Below are positions 27,454 to 35,973 of a stretch of DNA of 64,000 nt, piece after piece. The notes under the pieces are model-generated. The model saw nothing but the letters and a program-made list of their open reading frames with translations, was not told where the DNA came from and searched no databases. The DNA comes from Myxococcota bacterium (lineage in GTDB: Bacteria > Myxococcota_A > UBA9160 > SMWR01). The stretch's first letter is position 1. Each line of letters opens with the position of its first letter. The position numbers and the translations under genes are program-made. The DNA is taken from NCBI GenBank assembly GCA_039030075.1, contig JBCCEW010000008.1:124001-188000 (forward strand), written 5' to 3'.

Positions 27454-28121
27454 GACCCGACCCTAGGTCCGGACACGAGCGCGGCCAGTTCGTCGACCCG
27501 CGGGCAAAGCTCGTCGGCGCCGGCGTCCTCCAACTCGTCGCGGCTGCCGTAGCCCCAGAGGACGCCGACCATGCGCGCACCGACGGCATGCGCGCCCCGG
27601 ACGTCGTGGTGGCGGTCGCCGACCATCACGCAGTGCCGGGCACCCTGGCCCTGCTCGGCCAGGATGTGCGCGAGCAGCTCGGCCTTGTCGGCGAGGCGTC
27701 CGTCCAGTGTGCTGCCGTAGACGCGATCGAAATGCGGGTCCAGATCGAAGTGGGCGACGATGCGTTCGGCGAAGGTCGCGGGCTTCGAGGTCGCCACGAC
27801 GGTGCGCACGCCCTGGGCGCGCAGCTGGGCGAGCTGGGCCGGGATTCCGTCATAGACCCGGTTCTCTTGCCAGCCGACGCGATCGAAGCGTTCGCGGTAG
27901 GCGTCGATCGCGCGTGCGATCCGGGGCTCGGACGGCTCGGCGAGGTGTCGCGCAAAGACATCCGGGAGCGTCGTTCCGATCTCCCCGCGCAGGATGGACT
28001 CGGCCGGCGCCGGGTCGCCGAGCGCGCGGAAGGCGTGGGTCAGGCTCTTGACGATCCCCTCGGCCGAATCGGTGAGGGTGCCGTCGAGATCGAAGAGGAC
28101 GAGTGCCGGGGGAGCGGGCAA
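27450..28121 (-). CDS. HAD-superfamily phosphatase, phosphoglycolate phosphatase-like
   Basis: A 223-residue HAD hydrolase. Motif I is FDLDGTLTDS with the nucleophile at D11; motif II is VVATSK, motif III the Lys in LADKAEL, and motif IV the VMVGDRHHD pair. The alpha-helical cap between motifs I and II puts it with Gph/PGP-like phosphatases, which remove phosphate from 2-phosphoglycolate or similar small molecules. The only suitable start is a TTG at 28121, ten residues before motif I; the frame upstream belongs to nothing recognisable. It overlaps DUF427 by 4 nt. Confidence 0.85.
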   Translation of the reverse strand: MPAPPALVLFDLDGTLTDSAEGIVKSLTHAFRALGDPAPAESILRGEIGTTLPDVFARHLAEPSEPRIARAIDAYRERFDRVGWQENRVYDGIPAQLAQLRAQGVRTVVATSKPATFAERIVAHFDLDPHFDRVYGSTLDGRLADKAELLAHILAEQGQGARHCVMVGDRHHDVRGAHAVGARMVGVLWGYGSRDELEDAGADELCPRVDELAALVSGPRVGS

Positions 28122-28289
28122 GCGCGACTCCGGGTGGGCGCGGTAGAGTAGGGCCCGCTCTGGCTGCCGGCATACGCCGGTCCCGCTCCGGAGTCCTTTC
28201 CCTCCTCCCGAGTTCCCTGTCCCGAGCCTGGCGGCCCTGCCGCCCAGCAGTCGTCCGCGTCCGCGGCGATCCCGCGAACGGAGATTCCC

Positions 28290-29075
28290 GTGTCCCAAAC
28301 CTACGTCGACCTCGCGACGGCGCGAGACCAGTCCGGCCTGCGCGTGGTCCTGACCCAGGGCGTGCCCGGGCCGTGGGGCGAGGCCGCGAAGGGCGTACTC
28401 CACGCGAAGGGCCTCGCCTTCACGCGGGTGGCCCAACAGGGCGGTGCCGACAACGACGCGCTCTTCGCGTGGACGGGGCACCGCAACGCCCCCGTCGTCG
28501 TCTTCGACGAGCAGCCGCCGCGGACCGGGTGGTCCGAGATCCTGTGGCTCGCGGAGCACCTGGCCCCCGAACCCTCGCTGCTCCCGGACGCCTCCGAAGA
28601 CCGCGTCGCCTGCTACGGACTCTCCCATCTCTTGATGGGGGAGGGCGGCTTCGGCTGGTGCCGTCGCCTCATGATGTTCCACGGCCTGATGGACGCCGAG
28701 GGGAAGCTGCCCGAGGCCCTGCAGCCGACGCTCGGGCGGATGGTCGTCCAGTACGGCTACAGTCGCGCCGCTGCTGAGGTCGCCGAGCGACGGGTGGTCG
28801 AGATCCTCGGTCTGCTCTCGGACCGACTGGCCGCCCAGCGGGCCGCCGGCCGCGACTTCCTGGTGGGCGACCGACTCTCGGCTCTCGACATCTATTGGGC
28901 GGCGATGGCAGCGCTGGTCGCGCCGCTGCCGCCCGACGTGTGCGCCATGCCCGACATGCTGCGCGCCAGCTACCAGAACACGGGTGACCGGATCGCCAAG
29001 GCCGTCGATCCGGAGCTGCTCGCCCACCGCGATCGCATCTACCGGGATCACCTCGAGTTCCCGCTCTCCCTCTAG
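28290..29075 (+). CDS. Glutathione S-transferase-like protein
   Basis: A 261-residue protein with a thioredoxin-like N-terminal domain (about 15-95, including NAPVVVFDEQPPRTGWSEILWLAEHL, where the segment after VV corresponds to the glutathione-binding cis-Pro and the Ser/Glu region) and an all-helical C-terminal domain ending in FLVGDRLSALDIYWAAM, the N-capping motif of GSTs. A specific substrate cannot be assigned. The start is a GTG at 28290 behind CGGAG. It ends 13 nt before typA on the same strand and is probably cotranscribed with it. Confidence 0.78.
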   Translation: MSQTYVDLATARDQSGLRVVLTQGVPGPWGEAAKGVLHAKGLAFTRVAQQGGADNDALFAWTGHRNAPVVVFDEQPPRTGWSEILWLAEHLAPEPSLLPDASEDRVACYGLSHLLMGEGGFGWCRRLMMFHGLMDAEGKLPEALQPTLGRMVVQYGYSRAAAEVAERRVVEILGLLSDRLAAQRAAGRDFLVGDRLSALDIYWAAMAALVAPLPPDVCAMPDMLRASYQNTGDRIAKAVDPELLAHRDRIYRDHLEFPLSL

Positions 29076-29088
29076 CCCGAGCGCACGC

Positions 29089-30891
29089 ATGGAAGAACCC
29101 AGAAAAGATCTCCGCAACGTCGCGATCATCGCCCACGTCGATCACGGCAAGACCACGCTCGTCGACGGGCTGCTGCGCGCCACGGGCGCGTTTCGCGAGA
29201 ACCAGGAAGTCGCCGAGCGGGTCATGGACTCGGAAGACCTGGAGCGCGAGCGCGGCATCACGATTCACGCGAAGGACACCTGCGTCGAGTTCGAAGGCGT
29301 CCAGATCCACCTCGTCGACACGCCGGGCCACGCCGACTTCGGGGGCGAGGTCGAGCGCGTCCTGTCGATGGTCGACGCGGTGCTCCTGGTGGTCGACTCG
29401 GTCGAAGGCGTCATGCCCCAGACCCGCTTCGTCGTCGGTAAGGCCCTCGCTCATGGGCTGCGCCCGGTGCTGGTGGTCAACAAGATCGACCGCCCCGAAG
29501 AGCGCGCTCAGGCGGTGGTGGACGAGGTCTTCGATCTGCTGGTCGACCTCGGGGCCAGCGACGAACAGCTCGACTTCCCGGTGGTCTACGCCTCGGCGAA
29601 GCAGGGTACGGCGACCCTCGATGTCGACAACCCCGGAACGGATCTGCGGCCGCTGCTCGATACGCTGATCGCCCAGGTGCCCGCGCCGGTGGTCGATACC
29701 GAGGCGCCGCTCCAGTTCCAGGCCGTCACCCTCGGCTACGACAGCTACCTGGGCCGGCTGGTCATCGGGCGCGTGTCCCGCGGACGCCTCGTGCGCGGCG
29801 AGAGCGTCGCCCGCGTCGCGGAGGACGGCAGCTCGGAGCGCTTCCGCGTGACGAAGCTGCTGGGCGCGCGCGGCCTGGAGCGCGTGGAGCTCGAGGAGGC
29901 GGGGGCCGGCGAGCTCGCGGTCCTCGCGGGTGTCGACTCGATCGAGATCGGCGACACGGTCTGCGCCCCGGATGCGCTCGAGCCGCTTCCGCGCATCTCG
30001 GTGGACCCGCCCACCGTGCGCGTACACTTCTCCGCGAACACCTCGCCCCTGGCCGGACGCGAAGGACGCTTCCTCACCAGCCGTCAGATCGACGAGCGCC
30101 TGCAGCGCGAAGCGCTCGGCAACGTCTCGATCTCGGTGGAGGAGTCGGACACGCCCGAGACCTTCCTCGTGGCCGGACGCGGAGAACTTCAGCTCGCCGT
30201 GCTGATCGAGACGATGCGGCGCGAGGGCTACGAGTTCAACGTGTCGCGTCCCGAGATCATCGCCCGCGAGATCGACGGCCAGCGCAGCGAGCCCGTCGAG
30301 GACGTGGTGATCGAGACGCCCGAAACCGCGGCCGGCTCGGTGATGGAGAAGCTCGCCCAGCGCCGCGGTCGTATGGAGAGCATGGAGCAGCGCGGCGACC
30401 GCGTGCGTCTCCAGTTCGTGGTGCCGAGTCGCGGGCTCTTCGGCTACCGGAACGAGTTCCTCTCGGACACGCGGGGCGAGGGCGTCCTGCACCGCACCGT
30501 GCGCGGCTATGAACCGTGGGCCGGGGATCTCTCGAGCCGCGGGGTCGGCGCGATCGTCGCCACCGACGCGGGAAAGACGACGGCCTACAGCCTGTTCAGC
30601 ATCCAGGAGCGGGCCACGCTGTTCGTGACCTCGGGCGAGCCCGTCTACGAGGGACAGGTGGTCGGTGAGAATCGCCGCCGCGGCGACATGAACGTGAACG
30701 TCGTGCGCGCGAAGAAGCTCACCAACATCCGCGCCGCGGGGAAGGACGACGCCACGATCCTGACGCCGCCGCGGAAGGTCGAGATCGAGTGGGCCCTCGA
30801 GTGGATGGAAGACGACGAGCTCCTCGAGGTGACGCCCAGCACGCTGCGCCTGCGCAAGCGGATCCTGTCTCGGAGTCACCGCAAGCGCTGA
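29089..30891 (+). CDS. typA: Ribosome-binding GTPase TypA/BipA
   Basis: A 600-residue translational GTPase, the standard family length. G1 is AHVDHGKTT (15-23), G2 includes ERGITI, G3 is DTPGHADF and G4 NKID. The EF-G-like domains II, III and V follow, and the C-terminal TypA-specific domain includes [14 protein letters not shown] and the [15 protein letters not shown] segment. It assists 50S assembly and stress adaptation. Its last 16 bases overlap the end of the convergent phosphodiesterase gene. Confidence 0.96.
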   Translation: MEEPRKDLRNVAIIAHVDHGKTTLVDGLLRATGAFRENQEVAERVMDSEDLERERGITIHAKDTCVEFEGVQIHLVDTPGHADFGGEVERVLSMVDAVLLVVDSVEGVMPQTRFVVGKALAHGLRPVLVVNKIDRPEERAQAVVDEVFDLLVDLGASDEQLDFPVVYASAKQGTATLDVDNPGTDLRPLLDTLIAQVPAPVVDTEAPLQFQAVTLGYDSYLGRLVIGRVSRGRLVRGESVARVAEDGSSERFRVTKLLGARGLERVELEEAGAGELAVLAGVDSIEIGDTVCAPDALEPLPRISVDPPTVRVHFSANTSPLAGREGRFLTSRQIDERLQREALGNVSISVEESDTPETFLVAGRGELQLAVLIETMRREGYEFNVSRPEIIAREIDGQRSEPVEDVVIETPETAAGSVMEKLAQRRGRMESMEQRGDRVRLQFVVPSRGLFGYRNEFLSDTRGEGVLHRTVRGYEPWAGDLSSRGVGAIVATDAGKTTAYSLFSIQERATLFVTSGEPVYEGQVVGENRRRGDMNVNVVRAKKLTNIRAAGKDDATILTPPRKVEIEWALEWMEDDELLEVTPSTLRLRKRILSRSHRKR

Positions 30892-32156
30892 GCCGCGCCC
30901 GTCTCGCTTCCCGGGTCCGGAGTGCTCGTCTGCGCCAGCGGTGGACCGATCCCGGGGATCGGCGCGCCTTCCGACTGGGCCGGTGGATCGATCCCGAGCA
31001 GCGCGCTCACGGTGGCGGCGACATCGATCATCGCAGCCGGGCCGAGCGTCTCGCCGGGTGCGACGCCCCGTCCCAGCGCGAGCAGGATGCCCTGCATGTC
31101 GGGCTCGCTGGCGCGGTAGCCGTGGAGTCCGCGGCGGCGACCGAGCAGGTCGCCCACGGTTGCGAGTAGCCCTCCGCGGCGGAAGGTATACGGCGGCGTC
31201 GCCTGCACGATCAGATCCCCACTGCGACGCGGGTGGGTCAGCCGCAGGGCGCGGGGAAACGCGGCGCGTCGATGGACGGTCGCACCGGCGAGGCCTTCGA
31301 GTGCGGCCTCGGCGCGCGCGACCGCATCGGTCTCCTCGAAGAACAGGTGGGCGACCGCGGCACCCGTTTCGATGCGCGCTTCCACGCCGGCGGACGACAG
31401 CGTCTCGCCCAGGGGAATCGTGTGCTCGGCGGTCGTCATGCCGTGATCGCTCACCACCAACAGCGTGGTGTGGGGCCAGGCGTTCCGCGCATCCAGCGCT
31501 GCCAGCAGGCGCGCGAGGTGGGCGTCCTGCTCCGACAAGCTCTCGACCACCGCGGGGTGGTCGGGGCCGTGGCTGTGCCCCACGCGGTCGGCGCCATGCC
31601 ACCAGGAGAGGATCAGGCGGGGGCGTTCGGCCGCCGGAAGCGCCAGCCAGGCGAGGATCTGGCGGACCTTCTCGGCTTCGCCGATTCCGCTGTCGAAGGG
31701 CGCGCGCCGGTGGCGGGCGCCGACGCCGCGCCAGTCGGTTTCCGAACCGACCCAGAAAAAGGTGGCGGCCGGCACCCCTTGCCGTTCCGCGGCGGCCCAG
31801 AGCGGCTCGGCCTCGATCCAGCTCGCATCGTTCGCGTAGTCGAAACGGCCCCGCGCCGGGTCCCAGAACACGTTGTCGACGATCCCGTGGACGTCGGGAT
31901 AGGTGCCCGTCGCGAGCGACACGTGTCCCGGAAACGTGCTCGACGGATAGACGGGCACCAGCGCTTCGGCCCGGGCGCCCTGCCGCGCCATGCGACCCAG
32001 CGCCGGGAAGGACGCCCGCTCGAGGTAGTCGTGACGCACGCCGTCGAGGGAGATCACGATCACCGTGGGCTCGAGCGGCGCCTCGGAGTCGGCGGCCCAG
32101 GCGCCCGCACTCGTCCACCACAGGAGGGCTGCCAGGAGCGCAGCGCGGCTGCTCAT
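30876..32156 (-). CDS. Exported type I phosphodiesterase / nucleotide pyrophosphatase
   Basis: A 426-residue alkaline-phosphatase-superfamily enzyme with a signal peptide (LLAALLWWTSAGAWA). Metal and catalytic residues are visible: ISLDGVRHDY, the nucleophile Thr in YPSSTFPGH, WHGADRVGHSHG and VVSDHGM. This is the ENPP/autotaxin-like pattern; such enzymes hydrolyse nucleotide or phospholipid diesters outside the cytoplasm. It overlaps the upstream NUDIX gene by 4 nt (ATGA), which suggests coupled translation; the two would act in different compartments. The last 25 residues are Pro-rich and not conserved. Confidence 0.88.
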   Translation of the reverse strand: MSSRAALLAALLWWTSAGAWAADSEAPLEPTVIVISLDGVRHDYLERASFPALGRMARQGARAEALVPVYPSSTFPGHVSLATGTYPDVHGIVDNVFWDPARGRFDYANDASWIEAEPLWAAAERQGVPAATFFWVGSETDWRGVGARHRRAPFDSGIGEAEKVRQILAWLALPAAERPRLILSWWHGADRVGHSHGPDHPAVVESLSEQDAHLARLLAALDARNAWPHTTLLVVSDHGMTTAEHTIPLGETLSSAGVEARIETGAAVAHLFFEETDAVARAEAALEGLAGATVHRRAAFPRALRLTHPRRSGDLIVQATPPYTFRRGGLLATVGDLLGRRRGLHGYRASEPDMQGILLALGRGVAPGETLGPAAMIDVAATVSALLGIDPPAQSEGAPIPGIGPPLAQTSTPDPGSETGAAQRLR

Positions 32157-32698
32157 GCACGCAACGCGGGCGCGGCGACGAGCAAGGCCAGGGCCGAGGG
32201 CCCGTCATCGATCTCACCGGAGAGGGCCATGCGGTGGAGCTCGTCGAAGGACCAGAGCTCGATCTCCATCTGCTCCGTGTTCTCGCGGCGCAGCGTGCCG
32301 TCGTCGCTCAGGTCGCGCGCCAGCAACACATGGAACTGCTCGTTGCTGATGCCGGGGCTCCCGGAGAAGGTTGCGAGCTCCTGCCACTGCTGGGCGCGGT
32401 AGCCGGTTTCCTCTTCGAGTTCGCGCGCGCCCGCCGTCAGCGGCGCGTCTCCATCGAGGCTGCCTGCCGGGCACTCGAGCAGGGTGCGACCGAGCGTGTG
32501 CCGGTAGACGCGCTCCATCACGACTCGTCCATCGGCGAGCACCGGGACGACGACGACGTAGCCCCCGTGGTCGACCCAGGTGTAGGTGATGTCGTCCCCG
32601 TTCGGGAGGGTGATGTCGTCCTGCTGCAAGCGGAACCACGCGCTCTCGAAGAGCGTGCGTGAGTGCCGTATGCGCCAACCGGCGTCGTCCCCCGACAT
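32153..32698 (-). CDS. NUDIX hydrolase, ADP-ribose pyrophosphatase-like
   Basis: A 181-residue NUDIX enzyme. The Nudix box is AGSLDGDAPLTAGARELEEE plus TGY: the REL-EE-TG core is intact, while the spacing before the Arg is one residue short and the first box Glu is Asp, as seen in some ADP-ribose or nucleotide-sugar pyrophosphatases. The preceding strand VVVVPVLADGRVVMERVYRH fits the same subfamily. It should cleave nucleoside diphosphate-X compounds in the cytoplasm. It overlaps the exported phosphodiesterase gene by 4 nt. Confidence 0.88.
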   Translation of the reverse strand: MSGDDAGWRIRHSRTLFESAWFRLQQDDITLPNGDDITYTWVDHGGYVVVVPVLADGRVVMERVYRHTLGRTLLECPAGSLDGDAPLTAGARELEEETGYRAQQWQELATFSGSPGISNEQFHVLLARDLSDDGTLRRENTEQMEIELWSFDELHRMALSGEIDDGPSALALLVAAPALRA

Positions 32699-32737
32699 CG
32701 CGCGCAGTGTAGCGGGCGGCGGCGGTGGACTTCGCGC

Positions 32738-33103
32738 TCAGGGCGAGGGCGGGCGCTCGAGTTCCCAGCCGAGGAAGGTGCGCAGATCGTCCGCCGCGTC
32801 CGCGGCCTGGCGTCGAACGAGTTCGCTCGGGTCGAAGAGCGCGATCTGGACCTGACGCCGGACGCGTCCCGGGTCGAGGCGGCCGAAGCGGCGTGCCAGG
32901 TGGGCGAAACCGACGATGGCCCCGGCCCGCACGCCCGCGCTGCGATGGCGCGCCAGCTCGATGCAGCAGCTCTGCGCCCACTCCCAGGGCTCGGCCTGGG
33001 CTCCGATCTCGCTCGCCAGGTCGGCCAATTCGCGAGGATCGTCGCGCTCGATGGCGTCCTCGATGCGTGCGCGGAAAGCGGCAGCGGTGGCGTCGGGCGG
33101 CAC
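32738..33103 (-). CDS. Small HEAT-repeat-like protein
   Basis: A 121-residue helical protein starting at a GTG (33103). Segments such as RSAGVRAGAIVGFAHLARRFG and SELVRRQAADAADDL have the Arg/Asp pattern of HEAT-like repeats, so it may be a small adaptor made of about three helical hairpins. Family and function are not recognised. It lies 39 nt upstream of the NUDIX gene on the same strand and divergent from the PilZ-like gene. Confidence 0.65.
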   Translation of the reverse strand: MPPDATAAAFRARIEDAIERDDPRELADLASEIGAQAEPWEWAQSCCIELARHRSAGVRAGAIVGFAHLARRFGRLDPGRVRRQVQIALFDPSELVRRQAADAADDLRTFLGWELERPPSP

Positions 33104-33223
33104 GCGCGAACCCTAGCGCGTCGGCCCGCTCCGTCGGGCCGACGGCGCCCCGCCGCTCGCGAGAATGGGGGACGCGTGACGGCGGTCACGCGCCGGGGAT
33201 CGGGCCGGTTCGATGCAGGGTGC

Positions 33224-33523
33224 ATGGGGACACGCATTCGTACGGTAATCGACACGGAATTCGAGGCGGGATCGGTGCACGGGAAGGGCAAGATCCGAAA
33301 CGTCGCAGAGGGGGGCGCGTTCGTGGGCACTTCCCAGGTACCCGACCAAGGGGATCTGGTGGTGCTCTCGTTTCGCGACGGTCGCGGGGGGCGACTCGAC
33401 GTCTCCGGGCTCGTCTGGTGGACGACGTCCGAAGCACCCGGCGCGCACACGCGCCCGGGCTTCGGCGTCCGTCTGCTCGACGACGACCCGGACTACGAGC
33501 GCTTCGTCGAGAGTCTTCGCTAA
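33224..33523 (+). CDS. PilZ-like domain protein
   Basis: A 99-residue single-domain protein resembling PilZ. KIRNVAEGGAFVGT is in the place of the D/NxSxxG motif, and the strands VVLSFRDG and GLVWW...PGFGVRLL match the PilZ barrel. The Ser of the motif is Ala and the RxxxR motif is not clear near the N-terminus, so c-di-GMP binding is doubtful. I chose the ATG at 33224; a GTG at 33176 would add 16 residues. Confidence 0.65.
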   Translation: MGTRIRTVIDTEFEAGSVHGKGKIRNVAEGGAFVGTSQVPDQGDLVVLSFRDGRGGRLDVSGLVWWTTSEAPGAHTRPGFGVRLLDDDPDYERFVESLR

Positions 33524-33550
33524 CCGCCGGGCGCCCGGTCGGGCGTTCGC

Positions 33551-34108
33551 TCACGCGCCGCGGTAGTCGCGGATGCGCCTGCGGCGCCACGCCAGCCGGA
33601 AGCGGGCGAGCTGTCGCTCGAGCCAGGGCGCGCGGCGACGTTCGTCCGGCTTCCCGGGTCGGCGCACGGTGGTCCACTCGCCTTCGACGATGCGCTCTTC
33701 GCCGTCGGGCAGGAGCACGCGGAAGCGACGCGTCGGATCCAGGACTGCCGCGACGTCGCTGATGCGCACCGGCATGCTGCGTCGAACCTCGTCGGCGATC
33801 GTCTGGAGGCGGGGGGAGCGATCGAAGCGGCCCGGCTCGGCCTCGCGGATCTCGAGCCACAGGCCGCCGCCTTCGGCGACCACGTCGAGCACCGCGCCCA
33901 GCCGGTCCGGGCGATCGTCGTCGCCCAGCCCGCCGCCCAGCCAGAGGCAGCGGTAGTCGCGACAGATCGATGGACGCGTCGCATAGATGCCGCAGCCGCC
34001 CTCGGGCCGCTGGTGGAGGCAGCGCACGCCGCCGAGCTTCTCGAGCGCGTCGACGCGCAGGACTTCGCAGCAGAGCGAACAGGAGCCGCAGGAGCGGTCG
34101 GTGCTCAA
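33551..34108 (-). CDS. YkgJ-family cysteine cluster protein
   Basis: A 185-residue protein with the YkgJ/CxxCxxCC signature at its start: CGSCSLCCEVL (7-17), then C-x10-C (RCLHQRPEGGCGIY) and RPSICRDYRCLW. The eight cysteines are expected to bind zinc or an iron-sulfur cluster; the true role of the family is unsettled. It starts at a TTG (34108) that overlaps the stop of the GspG-like gene as TTGA. The C-terminal 60 residues are Arg-rich. Confidence 0.82.
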   Translation of the reverse strand: MSTDRSCGSCSLCCEVLRVDALEKLGGVRCLHQRPEGGCGIYATRPSICRDYRCLWLGGGLGDDDRPDRLGAVLDVVAEGGGLWLEIREAEPGRFDRSPRLQTIADEVRRSMPVRISDVAAVLDPTRRFRVLLPDGEERIVEGEWTTVRRPGKPDERRRAPWLERQLARFRLAWRRRRIRDYRGA

Positions 34109-34587
34109 CGCCGCGACCAGCGGATCGCGGCCCAGGCGATCGGCGCCAGAGCGAAGAGCAGGAGCAGGGGGAAGAGCTGCAGGGCGCGGCGCTGGGCCAC
34201 CAGCAGCTCGGGGTAGTGCTCGCGGCTGGCGCTCGTGGCGTCGACCAGGTCGTCGCCCGTCCCGCCATCGTCGCTGCGGTTCGCGCCGTGGGAGTAGATG
34301 TGCGCGGCGTCGGCCGTCGCGTTGGGTTCGTAGTGGTAGGGCGTTCCCCAGGCGTCGACGGGCACGCCGCCGGACTGGGCCACCCCAGGCGCGTAGAGGC
34401 GCGCGGCGACGCCGAGGGTGTTGCGGTCCCGCGGGCGCTCACCGGTCGTGGCCTGGTGCCGTTCGACGGCGACTTGCAGGCGCTCGAGATCGCGCAGTAC
34501 GAGGCGCGCGTTGCCTTCGGCGCGCGCACTCCCCGCGCTGAACACGAACACGCAGGCGAGAGCGCACGCGCCGGTGAAGCGGCTCAC
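34105..34587 (-). CDS. GspG-like periplasmic domain with C-terminal membrane anchor
   Basis: A 160-residue protein starting at GTG. Residues 1-23 look like a cleavable Sec signal (ALACVFVFSAGSARA). The middle (about 30-118) resembles the globular part of the type II secretion major pseudopilin GspG: LERLQVAVERHQATTGERP, DAWGTPYHYEPN and IYSHGANRSDDGGTGDD, the last being the calcium-site loop of GspG. A single hydrophobic span (FPLLLLFALAPIAWAAI) closes the protein. True GspG has an N-terminal prepilin helix, which is absent here. It would be a membrane-anchored periplasmic protein; its job is unknown. It overlaps the YkgJ-type gene. Confidence 0.72.
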   Translation of the reverse strand: MSRFTGACALACVFVFSAGSARAEGNARLVLRDLERLQVAVERHQATTGERPRDRNTLGVAARLYAPGVAQSGGVPVDAWGTPYHYEPNATADAAHIYSHGANRSDDGGTGDDLVDATSASREHYPELLVAQRRALQLFPLLLLFALAPIAWAAIRWSRR

Positions 34588-34593
34588 GCGGCG

Positions 34594-34926
34594 TCAGTCT
34601 CCGGCTTCGACCACGATCGTGCCGCGGTGCACCGGGTCCTTTCCGTAGGCGTAGGGGAACTCGCCGGGGAAGGGGAAGCGCAGGTGCCAGCCCTTCCCGG
34701 GGGCGAGGCTCGGGCTCTGGAAAGCGTTCTCGTCGCCGACGACCTGGTGGGTCTCGGTGTCCTGATTGTCGAAGTGGACGGTCTGGCCCTTCTCGAGGGT
34801 CAGGCGCGACGGCGAGGGGCCGGCCGGTCCGAGCCGGACCGTCGGACCGTGGGCCTCGGCGGTCGAGGCGGCGAGCAGGGTGAGCGCGAACAACACACTG
34901 GGGAACGCACGGCGAAGAGAAGACAT
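34594..34926 (-). CDS. Cupredoxin-like protein lacking most copper ligands
   Basis: A 110-residue exported protein with a signal peptide ending in AEA-H. The mature part follows the plastocyanin pattern: LTLEKGQTVHFDNQDTETHQV with the first His, SLAPGKGWHLRFPFPGEFPYAY and the closing strand RGTIVV. Where the family has C-x-x-H-P-x-M-x-G this protein has Y-G-K-D-P-V-H-R-G, so the copper Cys, the second His and the Met are all replaced. A normal type 1 copper site is therefore unlikely. It is 6 nt upstream of the GspG-like gene and 13 nt downstream of DUF456. Confidence 0.78.
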   Translation of the reverse strand: MSSLRRAFPSVLFALTLLAASTAEAHGPTVRLGPAGPSPSRLTLEKGQTVHFDNQDTETHQVVGDENAFQSPSLAPGKGWHLRFPFPGEFPYAYGKDPVHRGTIVVEAGD

Positions 34927-34939
34927 CAGAGGCTCCGGT

Positions 34940-35425
34940 TCAGGCGAAACGTTGGAAGAGGAAGAGCGCGACCATCGACAGGGTGAGGGCGAGCTTGGCG
35001 GCGCTGCCGACCGCCATGCCGAGCCAGGTGGCGAAACCGACCTTGCCAGCGCGCTCGAGGTCACCGCGCGCGGTGTACTCCCCGATCACGGCACCGATGA
35101 AGGGGCCGAGCAGGATCCCGGGCAGGCCGAAGAAGAGCCCGACGAGGGCGCCCACGGCCGCGCCGATGAGTGCGTTGCGATGCGCCCCCGCGCGCTGGGC
35201 GCCGAGGGCGCTCGCCGCGAAGTCGACCGAGTAGGTGAGCACGGCCAGGACCGCGAGGACCGCCAGCGTGCCCTGGCCCACGTAGGCGAAGCCGTCGATC
35301 CAGGCGCCCAGAGCGAGGCCGCCGAACACCAGCACCGCGCCGGGCAGGCCGGGGAGCACGGCGCCGGCGATCCCGACGGCCACCAGCAGCACGACGACGA
35401 TCCAGAGCAGGAGAATCGGCTCCAC
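34940..35425 (-). CDS. DUF456 membrane protein
   Basis: A 161-residue integral membrane protein of the DUF456 family, rich in Gly and Ala with about five hydrophobic spans. The motif region AGAVLPGLPGAVLVFGG and the Gly-rich stretch FFGLPGILLGPFIGAVIGEY are the conserved repeats of the family. No biochemical role is established. The start is a GTG at 35425. It heads the leftward string DUF456, cupredoxin-like, GspG-like, YkgJ-like. Confidence 0.82.
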   Translation of the reverse strand: MEPILLLWIVVVLLVAVGIAGAVLPGLPGAVLVFGGLALGAWIDGFAYVGQGTLAVLAVLAVLTYSVDFAASALGAQRAGAHRNALIGAAVGALVGLFFGLPGILLGPFIGAVIGEYTARGDLERAGKVGFATWLGMAVGSAAKLALTLSMVALFLFQRFA

Positions 35426-35489
35426 GTCGCGGAACCTAGCGCGGCGTCCGAAGCGGCGGCATGCGGGCAGGACCCGTACTCTGCGGTCG

Positions 35490-35930
35490 ATGACCCCGAC
35501 CGCACCCCCGCCGGGCTGGAGTGCCGAGAAGATGGCGGCCCTCGGCGCGCTCCACGCCGAGTCCGAAGGCCGCGGCGAACTCGAGCCGCTCCTCGCGACG
35601 CTGGTCGCGGAACCCGAGTACGAGTTCTATCCCGCCCGGCTGCGGATGCGCGGCGGGGACACGGTGCGGCGCTTCTACACCCAGTTCTGCGAGCGGTTCC
35701 TGCCGATGCGCGAGGACGTTCGATTGGTCGCCGAGTGGGTGAGCGAGCAGTCGGTGGCGCAGGAGTACGAGATCTCCTTGCGCACCGAGGCAGGGGTCGA
35801 GCACTTCCACGTGGTCGGCATCCTGTGGGCCGATGGCGACAAGCTGGGCGGCGAGCGCGTCTACGCGAGCGAGCGTTTCGTCGAGCTGATGACGGGCCCG
35901 CTGTTCCAGGAACTCGAGCCGATCCCGTAG
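35490..35930 (+). CDS. NTF2/SnoaL-like protein
   Basis: A 146-residue protein with the general pattern of the NTF2-like cone fold: a helical start, YEFYPARLRMRGGDTVRRFYTQF in the middle, then strands SVAQEYEISLRTEAG and HFHVVGILWADGDKLGGERVY. Members of this fold serve as polyketide cyclases, isomerases or binding proteins, and no specific activity can be read here. It is a single gene, divergent from DUF456 and convergent with the selenoprotein gene. Confidence 0.65.
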   Translation: MTPTAPPPGWSAEKMAALGALHAESEGRGELEPLLATLVAEPEYEFYPARLRMRGGDTVRRFYTQFCERFLPMREDVRLVAEWVSEQSVAQEYEISLRTEAGVEHFHVVGILWADGDKLGGERVYASERFVELMTGPLFQELEPIP

Positions 35931-35973
35931 GCCGATCCAAGCGCGTTTCGGGATCCGGGCCCGCAGCGGGGCC

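Noticed and set aside
28669-32217. A 1,182-codon open frame on the minus strand over typA
   Set aside because: It is antisense to typA and the GST-like gene, has Arg/His-rich low-complexity translation and no family motif; only the separately annotated genes at 30876-32156 are real there.
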